This document shows positions 54,901 to 63,780 of a stretch of 64,000 nucleotides of DNA, piece after piece. Position 1 is the stretch's first letter, and each line of letters starts with the position of its first letter. Location: the NCBI GenBank assembly GCA_016795505.1, contig JAEUHH010000071.1, forward strand, positions 1 through 64,000. Reading direction: 5' to 3'. Under the pieces are notes generated by a model. The model did no database searches. It was not told the origin of the DNA and was given only the letters and a program-made list of their open reading frames with translations. Position numbers and translations under genes: made by a program. This DNA is from Verrucomicrobiales bacterium. GTDB taxonomy: Bacteria > Verrucomicrobiota > Verrucomicrobiia > Verrucomicrobiales > DEV007.

Positions 54901-55184
54901 GCCTCGGCCGCGGTGCCGCCGATGAGGGCCAGCACCCAGAGCGGCCACGAGGTGGCGAGGGCGAGGTAGCGGCCCATCACTTGGAAGGCGAGCCAGAAGG
55001 CCGCGCCGAGCAGGACGGCTCCGAACAGGCCCGCGGTGAGGCGTCCTCCGCGGCTGGCGAGGCGCCCGCGCAGCCGCAGGGAGAGCGCCCAAAGCCCGGC
55101 GGCGACCAGCAAGCCAGCCAGCAGCCAGGGCAGGCCCACGCTGCGGGCGAGGAGGTCATCGCGGCTGAAATCTTCGGGATTCAT
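51936..55184 (-). CDS. Large membrane protein with VWA-like and amidotransferase-like regions
   Basis: The 1082-aa protein has four membrane helices near the start (about 17-135: LPWLLAGLLVAAGLWALSL, LFGAVLLGAAFWLAFQV). A VWA-like strand (REVVVLIDDSQSMQLSD) and a long helical region follow. Next is a second VWA-type segment (LAGVLLLSDGRHNGPRLPED) and a class I amidotransferase-like region (TNVLLVDGVPRWEFRYLRNL, DVIILGDIPPGALG). There is a last helix near the C-terminus. I see no catalytic Cys/His pair. It closes the MoxR-DUF58-BatA cluster. A dimer of the 22-bp element is translated as PIQPGTIADQTLLDRL in the linker before the second VWA-type segment. Confidence 0.75.
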   Translation of the reverse strand: MNPEDFSRDDLLARSVGLPWLLAGLLVAAGLWALSLRLRGRLASRGGRLTAGLFGAVLLGAAFWLAFQVMGRYLALATSWPLWVLALIGGTAAEAIIGIYRLERTLVAPVSRGRWLLALRLIALGILIAILLQPVRSFLVDREINREVVVLIDDSQSMQLSDQRLSATEQLDRAGVLKIGPAAGRPPLGPAVRELSQLREQLTAEREAFAGAPDAAAAVAARKEPLTALLDDATRRLAAVAATLTAIESQPGLPGEIRQPAAELRATLADALPKALAEGRSRIEAGDATGLAETFTAAAAQIETVAARLPSLREAVDQRYLDQLSDADRQTIAEAAARPRAEIARALLGAPEKDGEPSKAPEPAPQTPADPIQPGTIADQTLLDRLAERYDLRFYRFARDPGEYADATTAFAEWEQAGAETEDGAGLRTATDLTTALEHILDNSSPESLAGVLLLSDGRHNGPRLPEDALRQLGVQNSPLSAVPFGGRLGPVDVSILSLAAPESIYLGDRVGVRAEVKFDGLRGQQVKAVLRHGGEVVEEQTVTVPDVNHRTEIRFVHLPEDKGIFDYQLEIEPQNGELFDTNNTWDFKVAVTDDRTNVLLVDGVPRWEFRYLRNLFYGRDKSVHLQYVLLRPDQIEGVRDPEIVAATATRKFGDADADSLPANPDEWKLFDVIILGDIPPGALGRTEWDAIREAVTERGALLVCIGGPRYMPHAHESPVLQELLPITWEASEAPRLESPEPAYRIALTAAGRGHPVMAQSTSRSVNAQLWSQMPPATWRTTVTGVKEGAEVLAYAEPVEGGAAPAGSEAPVLDGSPDSVEAAIRQLANQKTHEQEHALVVVQRAGLGKVAMLTFDQTWRFRYGVGDTYHHRFWGQLVRWGAGENLRSGGEQVRLGTDRLTYTPSDSVEIIAKVLDADRRPIIDADLTAVVLRDGEALTRQKMSYRSGSSGLYETSVTGLNQPGEYTVRLEGPAVDAALQAGDGGGELTAIETGIVVVASRNPVELAELTADRDFLNHAAQVSGGRVAEIGDADSLVETFGAPKETLTERRNITLWDKWPLLALFLGLLTTEWVLRRRSGLA
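54031..54075. repeat. 22-bp dispersed element, locus 7 (dimer inside the VWA membrane gene)
   Basis: Reads CGATCCAACAGGGTTTGATC-GG then CGATGGTACCGGGTTGGATC-GGA with both cores the same way. It lies within the reading frame and is translated from the minus strand. Confidence 0.87.
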
Positions 55185-55199
55185 GCGGCGTCGGGCGAT

Positions 55200-58100
55200 T
55201 TAGCGGGCTCCGGCCGCGCGGATGCGGGCGAGTTGCTCTTTGAAACTGGTGGTGGGGGCGTCCTTCGACTCGAAGTCGATCTTGATCTCCTCGCCGGTGC
55301 GGCGGCTGATGGCGATCCAGCGGGTCAGGGCGATCTCGACGAGAAGGAAGATGAAGGCGCCGAGGGCGAGGTATTTCCACAGTTCCTGCCCGAATTGGTT
55401 GCCCTGGAGGATGCCGACGACTTCCTCCAGCGTCTCGGGCCGGACGACGGTGACGAAATTGCCGAGGAAGGCGAAGTCGGCGTCGGTGAGCCGGGTCAGG
55501 TGGCTCTCGGCGGGGTCGCGCTTCACGGTGAAGGGAATTTCCTTCTGGCTGTCCCCGAGGAAGGCGCGGAAGTAGGTGCGGTGTTCTTCGGGAATGGTCA
55601 GGCGGTAGGCTCCGGAGGACACGTCGCCGATGATTTTGACGAGGGAGCCGCGGTCGCCGGAGGACAGCTCGCCGCTGCGAGGCTGGTCGTCGGGGCCTTT
55701 GACCGGATAGCGGGCCAGGGCGCCCTCGCGGGTGCCGGCCTGACTGGCGGGGGCGGGACCGGCGAAGACGCGGAAGCGGTCGGAGGGCACGATCTGACGG
55801 GGCAGCTTGCGGTGTTCCCAATACAGGATGGCGCGGGCGTCACCGCCGCGGTCCACGAAGCGGGCGCGGAAGTCGTGCCACTTGCCGCTCTCCAGCTTGA
55901 CGGCGCGGCCGCGGTCGCTCCGGCCAGCGGTGGTCTTGAGGACGGATTTGCCATCGATCCAGACTTCGATCTCGTCGTCGACCTCGGCGGAAAACTGGAA
56001 GTTTTCCGTGTCGGGCGCCTGGATCTTGCCGGTCCACTCGACGCGGAAGCCATCGACGGGCAGGTTGGGGCCGGGAGATCCGGCCTGCCAGTTGAATTGG
56101 ATCCCGGCGTCGATCCGGGTCAGTTGGGCGGGGCTGTTGCCGTCGGCGGCGGCGAAATACTCTCCCTTGAGCCCCTGGCCGATGGCGACGTGTCGGCCGC
56201 TCGACAGTGAGAGGGTGAGGTCCCAGCCGGGATCGAGATTGAGGTCGTAGGCGGCGGGGTCGGCGAGGTGATAGACGAGTTCGTGGATGAGCGGGAGGTA
56301 GGACTGCCGGGTGGGCAGGTTGCTCATGGTGATGTCGAGGGTGGCACCGAGCAGCAGCACTTGTCCGGCGCCGACGCGGCGGGCGGCGAGGAGCGGCTCG
56401 CCGGTATTGAGCCGGGCGCCGACGGCGGTCTCAGCGGCGAGAGCCTCGGGCACGGTCAGGGGCCACCAACCGGTGAATTGAACGGTGGCGAAGTCGGTGC
56501 GGTTTGTCCCGGAGATCTTGCGAAAAGCCGGATGGGACAGGGTTTGGGCCGAGGGAGTGATGCTTTCCTCCCCGGCGACAAACCGCGGCGCGGCGCCCAA
56601 CTGGGCGGGTAGGAAAGGCGAGCCGTCGGCCGTCTTCCAGCCGTTGTAGAAATCGGCCTGGACCTTCAGGCCCGGAGCGAGGAGAAGTCCGCCGCCTTTT
56701 TCGACATACTCGACCAGGGCGGCGGCGGTCTCGGTGGCGAGACGGGGCACGTCGGCCAGCAGGATGGTGTCGTAGGTGTCGAGGTCAGGCAGGGAAGCCA
56801 GCTCCGGGGCGCCGATGATGATCGGCTCGACGAGGAAGCGGACCGGGTCGAGGGCCTCGTCGCGCTCGGGATCGAAATCGTCCCCGGCCTGATCGGCGGC
56901 GCCGGGCGCATTCGGAGCGAGGGAGGGATCGAGCGTCAGGGCCGAGGGAGCCAGGGCGAGGGCCGGGAAGGTGGCCGCGCGGGTGAGGTAGCGCCCGGCG
57001 GGCCGACCGTCGACGATGAGGACCTTCAGGCTGTCGGCGATGTTCAGCGCGGCGTCGGCGGCATTGTCCTGCGGGATCTCGTCCTCAACGGCGAGGATGG
57101 CTTTGACGGTCTGGGCACCGGCGGTTTTGAACTGATGCGTGAAGGTGAGAGTCTGCTTGGCGCCGGGCTGCAGCTGACCGAGCGCGGGATCGCGGTGCCG
57201 GCCACCGTCGCTGGTGCGGAGTTCGATGGCCTCGGGGGTGACGGCCTCGTCGCCGGTGTTCTCGATGGTGACAGCGATCTCAACGGGCCGGTCGGTGCCG
57301 ACGATCTCGCGGGAGAACTCGAGGTGGGTGATGGCCAGATTGCGGATCTGATCCGGCATCGGCATGCGGCGCAGGACGATCTGGGGCTCGGAACGGAGGT
57401 TTTTGAAGGCGTCGCGCAGGAAATTCCACCGCGGTGCCTGGCCGGTCTCCCAGCCGACATTTTGCTGATCGGTGAACAGGATGATCTGCTTGGCGGCCTG
57501 ATCGCCGCGGGCCAGGCTCAGCGAGGCCAGCGTGAGCGCGTGGTAGGTGGCCATGGAGCCGTCGAGGGGGCGGAGTTCGTCGAGGGCGGACTCCAACTCG
57601 GCACGGTCGGTGGTGGGGTCGAGGATCTTCGCGGAGGGTGCCGGTCCTCCGAGGATGAGCGAGAAGGCGTGGCCGCGCGGGGCGCGCTTCACCACGGTGC
57701 GGGCCTCCTCCACGGCGCGCTCGAAATTGGTCAGGCCGTCCACCTCCAGGCTCATCGAGGTGGAACCGTCGATGATGAGGGCGATGTCCTGCCGGCCGCC
57801 CGAGCCGAAGCGGGAGAGATTGAGGTGTTTCTCAAAAAACACCAATGCCGCACAGCCGAGCAGGGCGAGAATGGAAGCGAGGGCAATCCAGAAACGCCAG
57901 CGACGCTCATTGTGCAACACCGTGGCCACGCCGAGCCCGACAACGCCGAGGAGGATCAGCGGCAGGACGAAAAGCCAGGGGATGTTCGACCCCGGCGGGA
58001 CGAAGGGCCTGGCCAGAGCCAGCGCGAGCAAGCCGACCAGCAGGCAGCGGGCCGCCATCAGGAGCGCCTCCTCGAGCTGGATGCGCCGGTTGCGGATGGC

Positions 58101-58232
58101 GATCGACTCGAAGAGGAAATTCATGGCCCCCCACTCGACGATCCGGTTTGACCGCCGGTTCAGCAAATGGATCAGGATCGGGATGAGTATCCCGAGTGCG
58201 CCGATCAGCAGGGCTGTGTTGAGGAAGAGCAC
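55200..58232 (-). CDS. BatA-type membrane protein with VWA and PA14 domains
   Basis: The 1010-aa protein begins with the BatA N-terminal region: two membrane helices around LLNRRSNRIVEWGAMNFLFE and MAARCLLVGLLALALARPFV. A VWA domain follows (about 150-300: DIALIIDGSTSMSLEVDGL). A linker and an amidotransferase-like segment lead to a PA14 module (about 680-830: LKGEYFAAADGNSPAQLTRI, FQFSAEVDDEIEVWIDGKS, DARAILYWEHRKLPRQIVPS). A final helix is near 945-965. PA14 usually binds carbohydrate. The gene starts 219 bases after DUF58 and ends 15 bases before the next gene. Confidence 0.83.
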   Translation of the reverse strand: MLFLNTALLIGALGILIPILIHLLNRRSNRIVEWGAMNFLFESIAIRNRRIQLEEALLMAARCLLVGLLALALARPFVPPGSNIPWLFVLPLILLGVVGLGVATVLHNERRWRFWIALASILALLGCAALVFFEKHLNLSRFGSGGRQDIALIIDGSTSMSLEVDGLTNFERAVEEARTVVKRAPRGHAFSLILGGPAPSAKILDPTTDRAELESALDELRPLDGSMATYHALTLASLSLARGDQAAKQIILFTDQQNVGWETGQAPRWNFLRDAFKNLRSEPQIVLRRMPMPDQIRNLAITHLEFSREIVGTDRPVEIAVTIENTGDEAVTPEAIELRTSDGGRHRDPALGQLQPGAKQTLTFTHQFKTAGAQTVKAILAVEDEIPQDNAADAALNIADSLKVLIVDGRPAGRYLTRAATFPALALAPSALTLDPSLAPNAPGAADQAGDDFDPERDEALDPVRFLVEPIIIGAPELASLPDLDTYDTILLADVPRLATETAAALVEYVEKGGGLLLAPGLKVQADFYNGWKTADGSPFLPAQLGAAPRFVAGEESITPSAQTLSHPAFRKISGTNRTDFATVQFTGWWPLTVPEALAAETAVGARLNTGEPLLAARRVGAGQVLLLGATLDITMSNLPTRQSYLPLIHELVYHLADPAAYDLNLDPGWDLTLSLSSGRHVAIGQGLKGEYFAAADGNSPAQLTRIDAGIQFNWQAGSPGPNLPVDGFRVEWTGKIQAPDTENFQFSAEVDDEIEVWIDGKSVLKTTAGRSDRGRAVKLESGKWHDFRARFVDRGGDARAILYWEHRKLPRQIVPSDRFRVFAGPAPASQAGTREGALARYPVKGPDDQPRSGELSSGDRGSLVKIIGDVSSGAYRLTIPEEHRTYFRAFLGDSQKEIPFTVKRDPAESHLTRLTDADFAFLGNFVTVVRPETLEEVVGILQGNQFGQELWKYLALGAFIFLLVEIALTRWIAISRRTGEEIKIDFESKDAPTTSFKEQLARIRAAGAR

Positions 58233-58451
58233 TTTAGGTAGTTAATAGTAAAAGGTAAAAAGTGAAGAGATGGTCGGGAGACTGTTTTCGATTTTCAGAG
58301 TCGGTGTCGGCGCGATCGGCTAAAAGTGGGGGCGATCATGCCCGGAAATTGTTTCAGGTGATGAGCCGTTGGATTGAGGGCTTGTTGGAATTGGGATTTG
58401 GAAGTTGTTTCGGATTTCGGGCTTAGGATTTCGGATTTCCGCCTCCGGCGG
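58233..58451. other. Gene-free gap between the BatA and DUF58 genes
   Basis: No gene. It contains heptamer-like A-rich repeats (AGTAAAAGGTAAAAAGTG at 58241-58258) and a GGATTTCGG motif in three copies around 58404-58440. No terminator was recognised, so the flanking genes may still share a transcript. Confidence 0.5.
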
Positions 58452-59396
58452 CTACCTTTGCCCCGCCTTCCGCTGCGAGAAATAAGTCAGCAGCGTGTCC
58501 GTCACGGAGTTCTTGGTGTTCACGGGGACGTAGTCGGCTTCCATCTGGCCGCAGGCGAGTTCGAGGGCCTTGAGATGGGCGCGGACGCGCTCGAGATACT
58601 GGATGCGGATGGTCTGGGGATCGATGTTGAGGCGGAGGTTGGGCGCCTCCAGGCACTTGAAGTGGTCGAATTTCTTGAAGGGGAAGGTGAGTTCCTCCTC
58701 GGCCATGATGTGGAACAGCAGCACCTCGTGAAAGCGATACCGGAAATGGTGCAGGGCGTTCTTGATCGCCTCGGCATTGTCAAAGAGGTCGCTCAGGATG
58801 ATGACGAGCCCGCGCGCGGGGATGCGTTCGGCGATCTCGTGAAACGTCTCGGCGCAGCGGGTGTCATTGCCAGGAGCGGTCTGGAGCAGGTCGTCGAGGA
58901 TGAGCCGGACCTGACTGGGCTTGGCGGCGGGCTTGAGATAGCGGCGGATGGTGTCGTCGAAGGTTACCAGACCCACGGCGTCCTGCTGGCGGATAAACAG
59001 GTAGGAAAGGGCCGCCGCGAGGTGGCGGGCGTAGGCGAACTTACTGAGAGCGCGGCCGTTCAGCGAGGCAGCCTCGTCGCCGGTGTAGGCCATGGAGCCG
59101 GACGCGTCCACCAGCAGGGTGACGCGCATGTTGGTCTCTTCGATGTATTGCTTGATGTAGTAGCGGTCGCTTTTCCCGAAGACGCGCCAGTCGAGGTCGC
59201 GCAGATCATCGCCGGCGACATACTGGCGGTGCTCGGCGAACTCGACCGAGAAGCCCTTATGCGGGCTGGCATGACGTCCTGTCACGGTGCCCTCCTTCTT
59301 CTTGCGGGCGAGAAACTCCAACCGACCGATCGTGTTGATCAGATCGCGGGGCAGGAGTTCTGCGAAGGAGGCGTTGGATGGAGGAGGGGTAGCCAT
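58452..59396 (-). CDS. DUF58-domain protein
   Basis: The 314-aa cytoplasmic protein has the DUF58 signature HRQYVAGDDLRDLDWRVFGK followed by SDRYYIKQYIEETNM. A VWA-type fold with an intact MIDAS motif (TLLVDASGSMAYTG) and GLVIILSDLFDNAE comes next. DUF58 proteins accompany MoxR ATPases and are thought to deliver client proteins for metal insertion or assembly. It lies immediately downstream of a VapBC pair that separates it from moxR. The start MATPPPSNASFAEL was preferred to an upstream one inside the vapC end. Confidence 0.9.
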   Translation of the reverse strand: MATPPPSNASFAELLPRDLINTIGRLEFLARKKKEGTVTGRHASPHKGFSVEFAEHRQYVAGDDLRDLDWRVFGKSDRYYIKQYIEETNMRVTLLVDASGSMAYTGDEAASLNGRALSKFAYARHLAAALSYLFIRQQDAVGLVTFDDTIRRYLKPAAKPSQVRLILDDLLQTAPGNDTRCAETFHEIAERIPARGLVIILSDLFDNAEAIKNALHHFRYRFHEVLLFHIMAEEELTFPFKKFDHFKCLEAPNLRLNIDPQTIRIQYLERVRAHLKALELACGQMEADYVPVNTKNSVTDTLLTYFSQRKAGQR

Positions 59397-59406
59397 GGCA
59401 AAGGGG

Positions 59407-59856
59407 TCAATAAGTTGGCTGCGATCCCTCCTCGAGTTCGGGATCAAACGGGTTGATTACTTTTACGGGAGCCAGTTTAAAATTCCGGACATTTCGGGTG
59501 ACCACGGGCATGTCATAGCGAATCGCCGTAGCTGCAATGAGTCCATCAAAGGTGGAAAGAAGGACTCCTTGTTTGTCTAATTCCGCCTGCATTTGACCCC
59601 ATACATGCGCGACTGCCCGATTCACGCTAAGGATGTTTCCCCTCAACGCCTGGCACACTGAACCAAGCCACGATTGAAGCTCATTTCGGCGATTGGAATC
59701 GGCGGGCAGTCGCTCAATGCCCCTCCTGATCTCGGCGATGGTGATCACACTAACGAATATTTCAGATTCGTGACGCGCGATCCACTCCACGACGCGGTCA
59801 GATGGTGAACGCTTGAGCCTTTCGCACAAGATATTGGTGTCGACCAAAAAGCTCAT
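59407..59856 (-). CDS. vapC: VapC-type PIN-domain toxin
   Basis: The 149-aa protein has the PIN pattern: MSFLVDTNILCERLK with the first Asp, ITIAEIRRGIERL with the Glu, TFDGLIAATAIRYDMPVVTR with later acids. VapC toxins cut specific RNAs, often tRNAs. It overlaps the antitoxin gene by four bases. It ends 10 bases before the DUF58 start, so the pair lies inside the MoxR-DUF58 cluster. Confidence 0.92.
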   Translation of the reverse strand: MSFLVDTNILCERLKRSPSDRVVEWIARHESEIFVSVITIAEIRRGIERLPADSNRRNELQSWLGSVCQALRGNILSVNRAVAHVWGQMQAELDKQGVLLSTFDGLIAATAIRYDMPVVTRNVRNFKLAPVKVINPFDPELEEGSQPTY

Positions 59857-60095
59857 TCCTCGAAATCAATGGCGGGAGGTGGTGAATCGGGTTCCCGCTC
59901 GGGGAGTTCCAGCAAGCACGGGGGATTCAAGAGCAGTGAGGCAAGTCCTTGCTCTGGGCACTTCGTGATGGGGCGCAAGACGATCTCTCCATCGTCGACA
60001 AAAACCTCCAAGCCATCTCCGGCGTGGAGGTGCAATTCGTCCCGAACGGCTTGAGGAAGCACCAACTGGCCTTTTTGTTCGAGAACGGTGGTCAT
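59853..60095 (-). CDS. vapB: AbrB-fold VapB antitoxin
   Basis: The 80-aa protein begins with the swapped-hairpin AbrB domain (MTTVLEQKGQLVLPQAVRDE, GDGLEVFVDDGEIVLRPI) and has an acidic tail (ELPEREPDSPPPAIDFEE) that would wrap the toxin. The start at 60095 is preferred over one 11 codons earlier because the AbrB domain begins there. It should neutralise VapC and repress the pair's promoter, probably within 60096-60170. Confidence 0.9.
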   Translation of the reverse strand: MTTVLEQKGQLVLPQAVRDELHLHAGDGLEVFVDDGEIVLRPITKCPEQGLASLLLNPPCLLELPEREPDSPPPAIDFEE

Positions 60096-60170
60096 TTCGG
60101 GAAACGTTAAGGGAGTTCCGCATTCCAATCAAACGCTGTGGTCTGTTTGGAAATCCGGCGCCGCCCCGCC

Positions 60171-61211
<1,041 letters not shown>

Positions 61212-61377
61212 GGAATTCGATCGAACGCGTTGTGGGCGGGCCCGGGCAGACGGTCGGCATTGGCGCAGGGAGACGCCCGGGCCACCCGTGGGCGAAACTA
61301 GCAATGGACCGGCGATTCTGTCGAATCGTTTTCCGTGGCGCGAAAAGGTTTTCGGCCTGTTCGCGATCGCCGGGCAC

Positions 61378-61413
61378 AAAAAAGCCGGGAACGCGACGTT
61401 CCCGGCTTCTTTG
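61378..61413 (-). terminator. Intrinsic terminator after the cytochrome c gene
   Basis: On the minus strand AAGCCGGGAACG pairs with CGTTCCCGGCTT around TCG and is followed by TTTTTG. It separates the cytochrome gene from the MoxR cluster. Confidence 0.88.
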
Positions 61414-61440
61414 AAAAGGATCGCAGGCTCTGAGGCCGGA

Positions 61441-62121
61441 TTATTGCGCCGAACCGATGAGGGCCGGAATGTCGGCGCGCTTGACACCGGCGGGGGCGTT
61501 CACGGCAGCGAACTTGGTCCGTGCCGCAGCCACCTGCTCGGTGGTGATGGCCGGAGCGCTGTTGCCGAAGCTGTTGCGGCAATAGGTCAGCACCGCGGCG
61601 ATCTGTTCATCGTTCAGACCCGCACCGAGACCGGCCATGATGCCCATGAAGTCCATGTTTTCCTTGGCGATGCCCTTGAGGACCACGAGGATGGCGCCGT
61701 TGGGGTCCCCGACCAAAATCGGCGATTTTTCCATGCTCGGAGCCATCTTGGCGGGGCCGGCCTGGAGACCCTTGCCGTCCGGACCGTGACAGGCCGCGCA
61801 GGTGGCGTAGCTCGATTTGCCCAGATCCCAGAAAGCATCGGTCACACCCTCGGGTTTGCCCCCGGCGGCCTTTGGCGCGGCGGCGGCGACGACCGGCGTG
61901 GCTGCGGGAGCCGGGGCGCCTGCACCACCCGATGGGGCGGCGGCCGGTGCCGCAGCAGCCTGTTCGGCGGGAGCGGCTTCATCTTTCTCGCCCATGCCGG
62001 CGACGAAGAAAAAGCCGGTCAGACCCAGCATGGCGAGTAGGAAAACCGGGGCGCCCAGCATCAGGATCGAGTTGAGCAGCTTGGCGAGAGGGGATTCAGG
62101 TTCGGAATGGTCGTGGCTCAT
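61441..62121 (-). CDS. Membrane-anchored c-type cytochrome
   Basis: The 226-aa protein has one membrane helix (ILMLGAPVFLLAMLGLTGFFF, about 18-42), a Pro/Ala-rich linker (about 50-92) and a single-heme domain with SSYATCAACHGPDGKG. Met in NMDFMGIMAGLGAGLN could be the second heme ligand. It would carry electrons at the outer face of the inner membrane, possibly to a terminal oxidase. No oxidase gene is adjacent. A tail follows (TTEQVAAARTKFAAVNAPAG). It ends at a strong terminator. Confidence 0.9.
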   Translation of the reverse strand: MSHDHSEPESPLAKLLNSILMLGAPVFLLAMLGLTGFFFVAGMGEKDEAAPAEQAAAAPAAAPSGGAGAPAPAATPVVAAAAPKAAGGKPEGVTDAFWDLGKSSYATCAACHGPDGKGLQAGPAKMAPSMEKSPILVGDPNGAILVVLKGIAKENMDFMGIMAGLGAGLNDEQIAAVLTYCRNSFGNSAPAITTEQVAAARTKFAAVNAPAGVKRADIPALIGSAQ

Positions 62122-62326
62122 GATGGAATAAGTGCCGGGATTGAATCGCGTTTGGGGTGAAAGTCAACGGTGGGGAAGCAATACCACCCCGGAAAAGCGC
62201 TCCCGTCGCGCCTGTTGAGAAAGAATACGCAATTCTTGGCCGTCAGGAAACGTGGATGAACCGTTTTTGGGGCGAAACGTCGAAAAATTGACACATTCAC
62301 CCGAAACAGTGCTCCATCACGCAAGA

Positions 62327-62401
62327 TGGAGCCGAAGGCCGGATTCGAACCGGCGACCCGCTCATTACGAATGAGCTGCTCTACCCCTGAGCTACTCCGG
62401 C
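62327..62401 (-). tRNA. tRNA-Thr (anticodon CGT)
   Basis: The minus strand folds as a full cloverleaf: acceptor GCCGGAG with CTTCGGC, D arm AGCTCAGGGGTAGAGC, anticodon arm GCTCA-TTCGTAA-TGAGC with anticodon CGT, and T arm GCCGGTTCGAATCCGGC. CCA is encoded. The discriminator base is T, less common for threonine tRNAs; the identity is read from the anticodon. Confidence 0.96.
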
Positions 62402-62504
62402 GTGGGCAGGAGGACTGAAGCCAGCTGGCTGGACCGATCCCCGTCGCGTCAAACGGAGGCGAAGGTTAGCGCGATCCATCGCGCTGTCAACCAGCCATGC
62501 GCCA

Positions 62505-62966
62505 TCAGCGGTAGGCGTAGATCACCGCCCACTCGACCGGGGTCTCGGCGGCTTCGTCGATGGCCACCCGGATGTAGAAGGTGCCGCTGTTCTCGGGCAC
62601 TACGCGGACACCGGCGACGTTGTCCTTGTTCCAGGCTTCCGCATCAGCGAGCCGGCCATCGGAGTCGTAAACGTGGAGATTGACCTTCGACTCGGGGATG
62701 GAACTGCCGAGCCAGAACCAATATTCGTTCCGCTTGAACAACTGGTGCTGGAAAATCTTGGTTTCGCCGGGTTTCAGTTCTCCGTTCCACCACGCTTCGC
62801 GGAGGATGAAGGCATTTTCCTCCAGATCGAGCTGCGGCAGGGCTGCCTCGATGGCGTAGGATTTGCCATCGTGAACGAAGGCGAACACCACGCCGACGGT
62901 GATGAGCGCCACGGCCAGAGCGGCGGCAATGACAAGGTTTCGGGTCCGCTTGCGCTCAGTTTCCAT
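62505..62966 (-). CDS. Membrane-anchored protein of unknown function
   Basis: The 153-aa protein has a basic head and a signal anchor (LVIAAALAVALITVGVVFAF). The external domain is beta-rich (GETKIFQHQLFKRNEYWFWL, SKVNLHVYDSDGRLADAEAW, SGTFYIRVAIDEAAETPVEW). It resembles the prepeptidase C-terminal type of beta sandwich in pattern only. It overlaps the upstream gene by 11 bases, so the two form a unit. Confidence 0.65.
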   Translation of the reverse strand: METERKRTRNLVIAAALAVALITVGVVFAFVHDGKSYAIEAALPQLDLEENAFILREAWWNGELKPGETKIFQHQLFKRNEYWFWLGSSIPESKVNLHVYDSDGRLADAEAWNKDNVAGVRVVPENSGTFYIRVAIDEAAETPVEWAVIYAYR

Positions 62967-63780
62967 AAAATGAACTGGTCAGATCGGTGCTCAGCTTCTG
63001 GATTTCGATCACGGCATCCTGCAGCACCGCGCCGTCGCCATTGACCCGCATCAGGGGTTTCAGGGATTCGAGCGTCTCGCCCACCTTGGTGAACGAGGCG
63101 CCCTGTTTCGATTTCGTCGGCAAGCCGGCAAAGCGGTTGGCGATCTGATCGAGCAGATCCGGCTGGTGGAGCAACTCCGAGGCATCGGCCGAGTAGTTGT
63201 CCGCCACCAGAGCGGCCAGGGCACGCGTGCCGCCGAGCCAGCCGCCGATGCTGACGAGATCCGCGAGATCGTCGTCGCTGAGTTCCTTCATCGTGTTGAT
63301 CACGGTCTGGCGGGTCTTGTCGAGTTCGCGGCGCACCGAGGCCCACTCGCTGCGGTCGGCTCCCTCGATGATGGCCAGGGCGTGGCCCTCCACCGCACCC
63401 TTCACTGCCAGGGCGCCGGACAGGGTGAGCACCTCGCGGCCGATCCGCTTCACCTCGTCGGTATTCTGCGCCTGCACGGCGATGAACCCTTCGGAAATGA
63501 CGAGGCCGAACAGGAAGGCGGTCCGGGAGCGATTGCCGTCGAGCTTCACATTGCGTTTCTCGAGGTGCTTGGCCCAGTTCTGGTCGCCGAGTTTGTCGAG
63601 GGACGCGAAGATCTCCTGCGGAATGGGAATGATGACATCGTCCACCACATCGACTTTGATCGATTTGAGATCGATGGTCGCGGGAGGATTCTGGGCCGTC
63701 GCCGGGCTGATCGCGGCGCCGAGCAGGGCAAGGGCGGAGAGGCAGGTAAGGATGGGGGACTGGCCTGGATGTGGGGTCAT
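62956..63780 (-). CDS. Exported helical protein of unknown function
   Basis: The 274-aa protein has a signal peptide (LTCLSALALLGAAISPATAQ) and a mostly helical mature part: PQEIFASLDKLGDQNWAKHL, SRTAFLFGLVISEGFIAVQA, DLVSIGGWLGGTRALAALVA, VGETLESLKPLMRVNGDGAV. No family was recognised. It is coupled to the membrane-anchored gene downstream by an 11-base overlap. Confidence 0.65.
   Translation of the reverse strand: MTPHPGQSPILTCLSALALLGAAISPATAQNPPATIDLKSIKVDVVDDVIIPIPQEIFASLDKLGDQNWAKHLEKRNVKLDGNRSRTAFLFGLVISEGFIAVQAQNTDEVKRIGREVLTLSGALAVKGAVEGHALAIIEGADRSEWASVRRELDKTRQTVINTMKELSDDDLADLVSIGGWLGGTRALAALVADNYSADASELLHQPDLLDQIANRFAGLPTKSKQGASFTKVGETLESLKPLMRVNGDGAVLQDAVIEIQKLSTDLTSSFYGN

Noticed and set aside
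51759-56210. Plus-strand open frame of 1483 codons
   Set aside because: It runs antisense to two minus-strand membrane genes with clear domains. Its product is Gly/Ala/Glu-rich without any recognisable domain, as expected for a GC-rich shadow.
62402-62683. Plus-strand frame beside the tRNA
   Set aside because: Arg/Ser-rich product antisense to the membrane-anchored gene; no start context.
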